Shown piece after piece: positions 14,774 through 20,770 of a stretch of 25,236 bases of DNA (its first letter is position 1; every line of letters begins with the position of its first letter). The notes under the pieces were generated by a model. That model had not been told where the DNA came from and did not search any database. It was given only the letters and a program-made list of their open reading frames with translations. Origin of the DNA: a virus. The stretch is taken from IMG/VR virus record IMGVR_UViG_3300048836_000239, positions 1 through 25,236 of that record, one strand, 5' to 3'. Position numbers and translations under genes: made by a program.

Positions 14774-15772
14774 TTAAAGGATTGATCGCCGCACGGCCCT
14801 GACCCGGGAGGTGAGCGTCTTGGCGTAGTTGTACTGGATCCCCGGATAGGACGTGTTGTAGTACTGGCCCCACGCGTCCGTGGCCGAATACTCGGAGCTG
14901 CTCCAAAACCGAATCTCCCACGGCGGCGCTTGCGCGCCGCCGGTCTGGAACAGGGCCAGCGCCGTTCGCGCAGGATCGGCGGCCGTATAGGCACCGCCGG
15001 CCGGGATGGAATGCCGATTCAGTCCGCGGCCCTCGCTCGCGATGTCGTCGGTGTTGGCGTCGCGGATGTAGCTGTTGGACTTCGGACGCGTCGCAACAAA
15101 GTTATCGAGCGTCACCGGCTTGAGGTGCCGCCACAGCAATTCGAGCCAGTCGCGGGCGGGAAGCTCCCAATCCGTATACCCGGAGAGGGCTGCGGCGTTT
15201 ACGCCCCGGATAAAATCTGCAGCCGGATAGATCACAGATCCCGCTGCTGTATTGGCCGCGATCATCGCCGCCGTTGCCGCGCGACCATTCGTCAGCGTCT
15301 TGCACTCGATGGGAGCGGCTGTATCCGCCGTTTTGTACGCCATGTTGACGGTCGACTCGCCGCCAGACTTCGGCGCGAGGATGACTTTCCAGCGCGCGGC
15401 GATCACCCAATCGGAGAACACGCCCGAGCCGGTGATGCCGGTGACCGCGATCTGCAGGCCGCGCGGCGTGCGCGTGCGGACGTGCCCGTCGATGAACGCC
15501 TGCGTCGTGTTCACGGCTGGGGCGATGCGCACGGATTGCCCGAGATAGAAGGGATGCAGCCCCTCCGGCAGAGCCAGCCACACCGTGCTGCCCGGGGCGA
15601 CCATCGAGAGATCGAGCGCGCCCGCGCCGGACGTGACGGTATCCCACGCCGCGCCCATGTAGTACCCGCCATCCAGGGCGTCGCCGATCGCGGGAGCGGG
15701 GGCCGGGCGCGGGACCAGCAGCGTCGCCGCACGCATCCCGGCCTCGAACATCAGTTGATGGAAACGGCTCAT
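14774..15772 (-). CDS. DGR target protein with C-terminal Lcl/DUF1566 C-type-lectin-like domain
   Basis: A 332-residue protein whose C-terminal ~135 residues form an Lcl (DUF1566) type lectin-like domain: GYTDWELPARDWLELLW around 198-215, and FWSSSEYSATDAWGQYY from residue 289, ending SRVRAVRRSIL. That last stretch is the classic variable-region form of retroelement targets: aromatic and Asn/Tyr/Ser codons mostly ending in C, then an invariant RVRAV end. The N-terminal part (GYYMGAAWDTV, WLALPEGLHPFYLGQSVRI) should attach it to the virion. It lies immediately before avd/RT sequences, as in known systems. Probably a receptor-binding protein. It is intact although the retroelement behind it is broken. 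Confidence 0.88.
   Translation of the reverse strand: MSRFHQLMFEAGMRAATLLVPRPAPAPAIGDALDGGYYMGAAWDTVTSGAGALDLSMVAPGSTVWLALPEGLHPFYLGQSVRIAPAVNTTQAFIDGHVRTRTPRGLQIAVTGITGSGVFSDWVIAARWKVILAPKSGGESTVNMAYKTADTAAPIECKTLTNGRAATAAMIAANTAAGSVIYPAADFIRGVNAAALSGYTDWELPARDWLELLWRHLKPVTLDNFVATRPKSNSYIRDANTDDIASEGRGLNRHSIPAGGAYTAADPARTALALFQTGGAQAPPWEIRFWSSSEYSATDAWGQYYNTSYPGIQYNYAKTLTSRVRAVRRSIL
14785..14908 (-). other. Putative DGR variable region (VR) at the 3' end of the target gene
   Basis: Covers target codons from FWSSSEY to about RAVRR. Variable-looking codons are TAC, AAC, TCC, ATC and TAT, consistent with origin from AAC-type codons by adenine mutagenesis. The GC-rich end encoding SRVRAVRR would be the site where homing initiates. 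Boundaries are approximate because no template repeat is available for comparison. Confidence 0.65.
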
Positions 15773-16167
15773 GCCGGCAGGCTCGCCTGGATCGCGCTGT
15801 AGGCGATGCCGGACGCGCCCCAGCTGCGCAGCGTCACGGTGACGGGGTCATCCCCGGCCTCGAGCGCGATCGTGTCGAGCGGCCCGAGGCACAGCCACGT
15901 TGAGGGGATCGACAACGCGAACGGTCCGCCCGATGTCGGCGGGAGGATGTCCAGCGAGGCCCAATACACCAGCGCCGACGCATCGCCGCCCGACGGCAGC
16001 GGCGCGGACCAGCCCGCGGCGACATCCGCGCTCAGCGTCAGCCGGTACGCGCTGCCGTCGAGCGGGGTGGCGATGGCGCCGGACACGATGGCGAGGGTCG
16101 AGACACGCGTCTCGCCGCCTCCGCCTGCCGCGGCGGCGCCGTACAGCGCAATGGATTTGATGCTCAT
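15769..16167 (-). CDS. Hypothetical phage protein upstream of the diversified protein (132 aa)
   Basis: Starts MSIKSIALYG at an ATG overlapping the preceding stop. It has a Gly-rich early loop and a beta-rich body with YWASLDILPP and DTIALEAGDDPVTVTLRSWG, and looks like a small virion or fibre-associated protein. The stop overlaps the start of the diversified target (ATGA). Family unknown; the link to the target rests on the coupling alone. Confidence 0.7.
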   Translation of the reverse strand: MSIKSIALYGAAAAGGGGETRVSTLAIVSGAIATPLDGSAYRLTLSADVAAGWSAPLPSGGDASALVYWASLDILPPTSGGPFALSIPSTWLCLGPLDTIALEAGDDPVTVTLRSWGASGIAYSAIQASLPA

Positions 16168-16442
16168 GCCATCAGCTCCGCGCTGGCGACGGCATCGGCG
16201 GCGGTCACGCGGACCCCGGCGACCGGGCCGGGGAAGAGGTAGAGGGTGGGCGCGGCAAGCGGCGCCTCGTCCAGCGCATGCCACACGGCGCCGGGGTCCT
16301 CGGGGTCGGAGACGGTCACGGCCACGGCCACGGTGCCGCCTTCCCCCGGGGAGACCGACAGGCTCCAGGGTGCGGCGCGGGGCGTCAGGATCACGGCCTC
16401 GTCGGCCGGGACGGTGGTGCGGATGGCGCGCTCGAGGGGCAT
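16164..16442 (-). CDS. Hypothetical phage protein (92 aa)
   Basis: A small beta-rich protein with VAVAVTVSDPEDP, AAPTLYLFPGP and VRVTAADA that I cannot assign. The ATG follows GAGG by 7 nt, and the stop is shared with the next start (ATGA). It is the first of three coupled genes ending in the retroelement target, so it may be part of the structure that displays the target. Confidence 0.7.
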   Translation of the reverse strand: MPLERAIRTTVPADEAVILTPRAAPWSLSVSPGEGGTVAVAVTVSDPEDPGAVWHALDEAPLAAPTLYLFPGPVAGVRVTAADAVASAELMA

Positions 16443-16481
16443 GGTCGGGCCTCGTGTGGGCCGGCGCGCAGGCGTCGGCGC

Positions 16482-16916
16482 TCAGTAATCGGTCAGGGTG
16501 TCGGGGCTAAAGGTCGGCGCCGGGGCGGTGCAGGCCGGAGCGCCGGCGGCTCCGGCGGCGTCGCGCGCGCTTGCATCCAGGAGCATGAGCCCGCGCGCGA
16601 CATCCCGCAGCCAGGCGTAGGCTTGCTCGTAGCGGCGCACGACCTCCTCGCTGGCCGCGTCGGCCCAGAGACGGTAGCGGGCGATGTCGCAGCAGACCTG
16701 CGCGAGGCGCTCCGCGGTCGCCGGGCCGTAGCCGGACAGGGGCACGGCGTAGCGGGCGCGAAAGGCGTCGTCCATCTCCCCGCTCGCCTCGGTCAGGGCC
16801 TGGGCGAGCCGCGCAAGGTCCGGGCCGTCCGCGCCGGGGCCGCCGGTGAGCTGGGTCAGCTCCGGGTTGGAGGGCCGATCGAAGCGGGCGCGCAAGGCGG
16901 CGGGGTCGGCGTACAT
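16482..16916 (-). CDS. DUF1320 protein, Mu gp36-like head completion protein
   Basis: A 144-residue protein with the DUF1320 pattern: MYADPAALRARF at the start, LARLAQALTEASGEMDDAF, RYAVPL, and a helical segment RLAQVCCDIARYRLW followed by VVRRYEQAYAWLRDVARG. The family includes Mu gp36 and works at the head-tail junction. Its position after the capsid genes is as in Mu. The last 30 residues are Ala/Pro-rich and variable. Confidence 0.9.
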   Translation of the reverse strand: MYADPAALRARFDRPSNPELTQLTGGPGADGPDLARLAQALTEASGEMDDAFRARYAVPLSGYGPATAERLAQVCCDIARYRLWADAASEEVVRRYEQAYAWLRDVARGLMLLDASARDAAGAAGAPACTAPAPTFSPDTLTDY

Positions 16917-17225
16917 CTAGCGAGGGGCCTTGCGGCTGCGCTTGGGGGTCGAGGCCGGAGCGCGCTCGGACGCGGGCGCCGGCTCGGGCTCGGGCGTCTC
17001 CGGGGTCTGCGCCGACGAAGCGGCGGCCTGCATCTCGACGCTCCCCGCGGGCGCGGCGTGGTCGGGCGCCCGCGCGAGGACCGGGATCGGCCCCGTACAC
17101 AGCGGATCGCCGTCCTGCGGGGGCAGCGCGATGACGTCCCCCGGACGGGCCACCCCGCCGAGGTGGTGGACAATGCCCCGCAGGACCCGGTAGCGGGCCT
17201 GCGGGGCGGCGGTGTCGGCGGGCAC
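16917..17225 (-). CDS. Small head-region protein of unknown function
   Basis: About 102 residues if it starts at the GTG 2 nt after the capsid stop; an ATG at 17255 inside the capsid gene is an alternative. Neither has a clear ribosome site. The N-terminal half has RYRVLRGIVHHLGGVARPGDVIAL, the look of a small barrel-like phage protein; the C-terminal half is Ala/Pro/Glu-rich and ends in a basic KRSRKAPR. Similar small proteins commonly lie between capsid and gp36-like genes in Mu-like prophages. I do not know the function. It directly abuts the next gene, whose ATG follows its TAG. Confidence 0.65.
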   Translation of the reverse strand: MPADTAAPQARYRVLRGIVHHLGGVARPGDVIALPPQDGDPLCTGPIPVLARAPDHAAPAGSVEMQAAASSAQTPETPEPEPAPASERAPASTPKRSRKAPR

Positions 17226-17226
17226 C

Positions 17227-18285
17227 TTAGAGCACGTCCGCCGAGACGAACGCATCCGGCTGATGCAGCGCCGGCAGCGGGCTGGCGTGCACCGCCACGT
17301 AGCGCTGCGACGGCTCCTCGACCTCCCAGGTCTTCACCCAACGCTGGGTGACGGGCATGGGGCATTTCAGATCGCTGATCGGGCCGTAGTGCACCCGGTT
17401 TTGGGCATTGCGGCTGCCGAGCACGACCCGATCCGCCGGGGTGTAGAGCGTGGCGGTGCCGGTCTGGTCCGCCTGGAAGGTGCGCAGGTCCTCGTAGATG
17501 TCGATCCCGGCGATCCGGCCGATGTAGTTCACACCCTCCACGGACATCTCGGACAGATTGATCTGCCCGACCTCCGTGCGGCGGTTGTCCAGCAGCGCGC
17601 GGATCTTGGCATGGTTGAGCAGCGCGGCCGCCACCGCGCTGCCGACGGTGCCGACGGTGGCGGACATGCCGGAGCTTTGTGCGATGAGGTTGCACCAGGC
17701 GCGCAGATTGGCGATGGGGTCGGAGTCGGCGTGGGTCCACTTTTCGGTCGCGTTGGCGAGCGTCACCAGATGCGCGACCGGCATGCCCCAGTCCACCTCG
17801 GCGTCGATGCCCATCGTCGCGCCGGTCTCGTCGAGCGACACCAGCGGGGTCTTGCCGGTGATCACGCCCTGCGCGGCCATGAACTCCATGCGCCGCCAGA
17901 TCATGTCGTCCAGGTCCTCGATGTCCCGGCCGATCTGGCGCTGGGCGGCGGCCACCAGGTCGCGATCGCTGTACAGATGCGCGCCCATCTCCCGGCGCTG
18001 GAGGATCTCCTCGGCGTTGGTCGGGCGGCCGGGCTTCATGTACGGGAGCCGGATCAGCTTCTCCGCGCCCGCCTCGCGCGCGACCAGCTTGGAGGCATCG
18101 GTCGGGCGCTGGATCGGGGCCAGCTTCTGGCCGCCGATCAGCACGTCCAGCTGCACCAGGCGGGCGCCGTGCGTCTCGGCCCCGGCGCGGTAGTAGGTGT
18201 CGAGATACCAGTTGTACGGGCGCTTGCGGATCTCGATCATCCGCGCCAGGCTGCGCGGCTCGAAGGCGGTAGTGGCGATGGTCAT
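17227..18285 (-). CDS. Major capsid protein, lambda gpE-like family
   Basis: Main shell protein, HK97 fold of the phage capsid E family. The 352-residue length is right for the family. Recognisable parts are the N-terminal RKRPYNWYLDTYY, the loop KPGRPTNAEEIL, DRDLVAAAQRQIGRDIEDLDDMIWRRME split over residues 110-140, and the C-terminal LPALHQPDAFVSADVL with the aspartate-phenylalanine ending seen in gpE. It follows gene D with coupled translation (TGAGGA). Pairing of lambda-type D and E behind a Mu-type protease is a mosaic feature. Confidence 0.93.
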   Translation of the reverse strand: MTIATTAFEPRSLARMIEIRKRPYNWYLDTYYRAGAETHGARLVQLDVLIGGQKLAPIQRPTDASKLVAREAGAEKLIRLPYMKPGRPTNAEEILQRREMGAHLYSDRDLVAAAQRQIGRDIEDLDDMIWRRMEFMAAQGVITGKTPLVSLDETGATMGIDAEVDWGMPVAHLVTLANATEKWTHADSDPIANLRAWCNLIAQSSGMSATVGTVGSAVAAALLNHAKIRALLDNRRTEVGQINLSEMSVEGVNYIGRIAGIDIYEDLRTFQADQTGTATLYTPADRVVLGSRNAQNRVHYGPISDLKCPMPVTQRWVKTWEVEEPSQRYVAVHASPLPALHQPDAFVSADVL

Positions 18286-18296
18286 GGATCAGGTCC

Positions 18297-18932
18297 TCAG
18301 CGCACGAAGATGTTGCGGGCGTCGAGCTGCGCCACGGCGGCCGCGTCGAGTCCGGTGAGTTTGGCCCGGCGGAACACGCCGGTGCGGTAGGCCACGGCTT
18401 TGACGGCCGCCGCACCCACGGCGACGGTATCCGCCAGGATCAGCGCGGCCGCCTGCGAGCCATCCACGGCCGCGGCGCTGTAGGCTTTCGCCTCCCCCGA
18501 GCCGGCCGCGACGGTGACGGTAATCACGTCGCCGATGTCCCAATCGTTCGCGCCGTCCGGGACCGTCAGGTTGATGTGGTCGGAGACATAGGCGGCGGCG
18601 ACCGTCAACGGCTGGAGCATCTGCCCGGTCGGGGTCTGGACGCTGAAGGTCCCGGCGCCGGACGCCTCGGCCGTGCACACCAGGCGGTACACACCCGGCT
18701 GGGCATACTTGCCGAGCGTCACGGCCGCGGCGGCGACGTCGCCGTCGCCCGTGCCGGAGACCTTCGCGGCCGTCGCCGCGCCGACCGTCACCAGCCCGAG
18801 CACGGTGCCGCGGGCCAGCGTGGCGGCCGAGGCGATCGCCAGGGTGATCACTTGGGAGAGGAGCGGGAAGCCCTCGCCGAGGATGTCGTCGACCGGGATG
18901 GCGACGCTGTTTTGGCCGTAATCTTCGGACAT
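18297..18932 (-). CDS. Head decoration protein, lambda gpD-like family
   Basis: Trimeric cement protein that stabilises the expanded capsid. The 211-residue sequence starts MSEDYGQNSVAIPVDDILGE and continues with the small hydrophobic segment ARGTVLGLVT typical of the decoration family; it sits directly between protease and capsid. At about twice the size of lambda D, it has an inserted middle domain (roughly residues 60-150, with GTFSVQTPTG and DIGDVITVTV), as in many longer members. It ends ...LDARNIFVR, a family-typical C-terminus. The start follows a TGAGGA ribosome site that also contains the stop of gene I. Confidence 0.88.
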   Translation of the reverse strand: MSEDYGQNSVAIPVDDILGEGFPLLSQVITLAIASAATLARGTVLGLVTVGAATAAKVSGTGDGDVAAAAVTLGKYAQPGVYRLVCTAEASGAGTFSVQTPTGQMLQPLTVAAAYVSDHINLTVPDGANDWDIGDVITVTVAAGSGEAKAYSAAAVDGSQAAALILADTVAVGAAAVKAVAYRTGVFRRAKLTGLDAAAVAQLDARNIFVR

Positions 18933-18943
18933 GGGTCAGATCC

Positions 18944-19417
18944 TCACGCGGATGCGGTGTCGAGCGGCGGCAGACCCGCCATGGTCCGGGCGGCGGCTTC
19001 GATGCGCGCGGCCTCGGGGTCGTGTCCGGCGGCGGCGGCGAACTCGCCGTAGGGCACGCGCACCGGCAGGGTCGGCAGCCAGGCGCGCAGCCACTCGGCG
19101 GCGCCGCGCGGGGTCGGCGCGCCGGTCTCGACGGGCGCGGCGAAATCGGCCGCGGGCTCCGCGGGCGCGGTCGCCAGCAGCGCGACCAGCGGCGCCTGCT
19201 CGATCGGCAGCAGCCGGCCCTCGGCCACCAAGCCGCCGACAAAGCTCGCGATCTCGGAGCGACGCAGCGCCTCGGCCTGGGCCGCGGCGGCGCGCTCGCG
19301 CTCGGCGATGGCTGCCTCGCGGGCTGCAAGGTCGGTTTGCAGGGCGGTTAGGGCCGCTTCACGGGCGGCGAAATCGGCGGTCGGATCCGCGGCGGGCGCG
19401 GCGACTGGATCGGGCAT
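18944..19417 (-). CDS. Nested scaffold protein, Mu Z-like (internal in-frame start)
   Basis: An in-frame ATG at 19417, exactly where the protease domain ends and the scaffold-like region begins, is preceded at 6-7 nt by GGAG. Initiation there would give a 157-residue protein beginning MPDPVAAP and consisting of the Pro/Ala linker, the Ala/Glu/Arg coiled coil and the C-terminal helices. Mu gene Z within I and lambda Nu3 within C are the established precedents. The start and the ribosome site are seen; use of the start is inferred. Confidence 0.6.
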   Translation of the reverse strand: MPDPVAAPAADPTADFAAREAALTALQTDLAAREAAIAERERAAAAQAEALRRSEIASFVGGLVAEGRLLPIEQAPLVALLATAPAEPAADFAAPVETGAPTPRGAAEWLRAWLPTLPVRVPYGEFAAAAGHDPEAARIEAAARTMAGLPPLDTASA

Positions 19418-19912
19418 CGTAGGCTCCGGGTCGGTGGCGGAGGCGTCCGCCGGGGATGAGAAATCGAGCGGGTCGGCTTGGATCGTCACCAGGTCGCCGT
19501 CGTCCGCGGCCAGGCTGACCGGGGCCAGCCCCAGCACGGCCGGGACCGCAGCGCCGAGAAAACCCACATGCCGCAGGGACCAGACACCCGGCACCGGGTT
19601 GGCCGGATGGGTCGGGGGCCAGAATGAGGCGGACACTTTCGCGTAGCGCCGGGCACGCACGGCCTCGGCGAACTCCGCGGCCACGTCGCGCGGGGCGGCG
19701 CGAAGGTCCTCGCCTTCGGCCGCCAGACCGGACACCCAGCCCCAGGCCGGGCCGTTGTCGGCCGGATGGCCGACGACGAGCGGCGCTTCGTGCCGTGCGG
19801 GATCGTAGGCCGCGGCGGTCGCGGCCAGATCGGCGGGCGTCAGCGTCACGCATTGCCCGGCCATGGCCTGATACGTGCCGGCCCTGAAGATATGCAGAAG
19901 GGGGGTGCTCAT
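18944..19912 (-). CDS. Prohead protease, Mu gpI-like, with C-terminal scaffold region
   Basis: Head-maturation protease. The 322-residue protein has an N-terminal protease domain (about residues 1-145) with AYDPARHEAPLVVGH, the likely serine of KVSASFWP, and the likely histidine of SLRHVGFLG, then an acidic linker, then a coiled-coil scaffold segment rich in Ala, Glu and Arg (AAREAALTALQTDLAARE and onwards), and a C-terminal helical end. In Mu the same gene encodes protease I and, from an internal start, scaffold Z; the same arrangement appears here. I prefer the ATG at 19912, 8 nt after an AGGA site, to the ATG at 19921, which abuts that site. The stop lies inside the ribosome site of gene D (TGAGGA). 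Confidence 0.92.
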   Translation of the reverse strand: MSTPLLHIFRAGTYQAMAGQCVTLTPADLAATAAAYDPARHEAPLVVGHPADNGPAWGWVSGLAAEGEDLRAAPRDVAAEFAEAVRARRYAKVSASFWPPTHPANPVPGVWSLRHVGFLGAAVPAVLGLAPVSLAADDGDLVTIQADPLDFSSPADASATDPEPTMPDPVAAPAADPTADFAAREAALTALQTDLAAREAAIAERERAAAAQAEALRRSEIASFVGGLVAEGRLLPIEQAPLVALLATAPAEPAADFAAPVETGAPTPRGAAEWLRAWLPTLPVRVPYGEFAAAAGHDPEAARIEAAARTMAGLPPLDTASA

Positions 19913-19941
19913 GGCGGGCATCCTGCCCCGAGGCGTCGAGC

Positions 19942-19965
19942 GGATCAGCTAACGGAGGTTATCCG
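19942..19965 (-). promoter_or_regulatory. Dyad repeat, copy 1 (upstream of gene I)
   Basis: A 24-nt element identical at 23 positions to the one at 13254-13277. On the minus strand its core is TAACC-TC-CGTTA, framed by GGA at one end and TCC at the other, so it is an imperfect palindrome of the size of a dimeric regulator's site. It ends 29 nt before the ATG at 19912. Function is inferred from position and symmetry only. Confidence 0.55.
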
Positions 19966-20033
19966 TTCCGGGCCCGGTTTCGGGTCTCGCGCGATCCGCG
20001 GCGCGGGTCGCGCGTGCGGCCGGGTCCCTTTCC

Positions 20034-20062
20034 GTTTTAATTTTTGCTGTAGGTGGTTTAAA
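20034..20062 (-). promoter_or_regulatory. Candidate sigma70-like promoter upstream of gene I
   Basis: In an otherwise very GC-rich sequence, this AT-rich island reads on the minus strand TTTAAA, 17 nt, TAAAAC, giving 4/6 matches to each of the -35 and -10 consensus hexamers with ideal spacing. It lies 122 nt upstream of the gene I ATG in the longest gap of the window. Mu has a late promoter (P_I) at the corresponding place. The match is modest, so this is a candidate only. Confidence 0.35.
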
Positions 20063-20145
20063 AACGTCTGGCGGGGGTTCGGTAAGGCGATGGTAGCGGG
20101 TCGGGGTCGCGACGCCTCGCAGGGCCGTTTTTCGCGGCCGGATCG

Positions 20146-20631
20146 TCAGCGCCCGGCGAGATGGTCGGCGACGATGTCCGCGGTCGCCTCCCGATCGTCC
20201 GCCGAGAGCCCCAGGGGCGGCCGCGGCGGGATGTCGCCCCACGGGATCGGCCCGCCGCGCTTGGTGGTGCCGCTCGCGCCCTTGGGCTGGCCGAACTGCT
20301 GCACGGCGGCATAGATTCTGTTGCTGCCCACCTCCACCGCGCGACCGTTGTCGGCGAGCTGCCAGCGCATCTGGCCCTGGAGCATGCCGGATTGATACAG
20401 CGGGTTGTCGCGCCCCTTGCGTGCGATGGTGGTCGCGGTGTTGCGTGCCCAGGGGGTGCCGTCCGGGGCGCGCTTCTCGCCTCGGCCGAAGCGGGCGCGG
20501 GTGGTCTTGAGCAGATGCTCGCCGATCTCCCGCAGCGCCGGGGCTGGATCGCCCACGGCGGCGGCGAGCTTGGACAGACTCGCCCGCAGCGCGGCGTCGT
20601 CGATCTGGATGGTGATGCGGGTGCCGGCCAT
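20146..20631 (-). CDS. Virion morphogenesis protein, Mu gpG family
   Basis: Mu G-type protein (phage virion morphogenesis family), placed after F as in Mu; related proteins act at the head-tail interface or in tail completion. The 161-residue protein has the family's layout: an N-terminal strand ITIQIDDAALRASLSKLAA, the segment LREIGEHLLKTTRARF, the conserved GTPWA motif (residues about 60-64) and PLYQSGMLQGQMRW, ending with an IPPRPPLGLSADD segment that is nearly invariant in this family. The ATG follows a TAGGAG site. A 233-nt gap separates it from gene I. Confidence 0.93.
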   Translation of the reverse strand: MAGTRITIQIDDAALRASLSKLAAAVGDPAPALREIGEHLLKTTRARFGRGEKRAPDGTPWARNTATTIARKGRDNPLYQSGMLQGQMRWQLADNGRAVEVGSNRIYAAVQQFGQPKGASGTTKRGGPIPWGDIPPRPPLGLSADDREATADIVADHLAGR

Positions 20632-20770
20632 TGTGCTATGCTCCTAAGTAGTCCTTGCGGCAAAATCCCGACGCGGTCGCCGCCAGAACCAACCCTGGTG
20701 ACCCATTCCTGACTGGGTGAGAGTTTCGTTCGCTGAGCACGGGCCAGCGACGCAAGGAACATTCGGCGCG
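20632..20770. other. Gap between F and G genes
   Basis: A 139-nt stretch with no recognised gene. It holds the strong TAGGAG ribosome site of the G gene (about 9 nt before the ATG at 20631) and a weak 5-bp stem (ACCCA / TGGGT, loop of 8) near 20700-20720 that lacks a T tract. One minus-strand frame is open through it, but it lacks a distinct start signal and merges into a shadow of the G gene, so no gene is called. Confidence 0.5.

Larger units (their letters stand above)
19913..20145. other. Intergenic control region between G and I
   Basis: A 233-nt stretch without a recognised gene, the longest such gap in the window. From right to left it contains an AT-rich island with a promoter-like pair, a very GC-rich spacer, a 24-nt dyad repeat that recurs before the gp37-like gene, and the ribosome site GGGGCAGGA of gene I. 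The composition shift and the repeat suggest a regulatory rather than a coding function. Confidence 0.6.

Noticed and set aside
20700-20722. Terminator between F and G
   Set aside because: Only a 5-bp stem with an 8-nt loop and no T tract; the genes would be expected to be co-transcribed.
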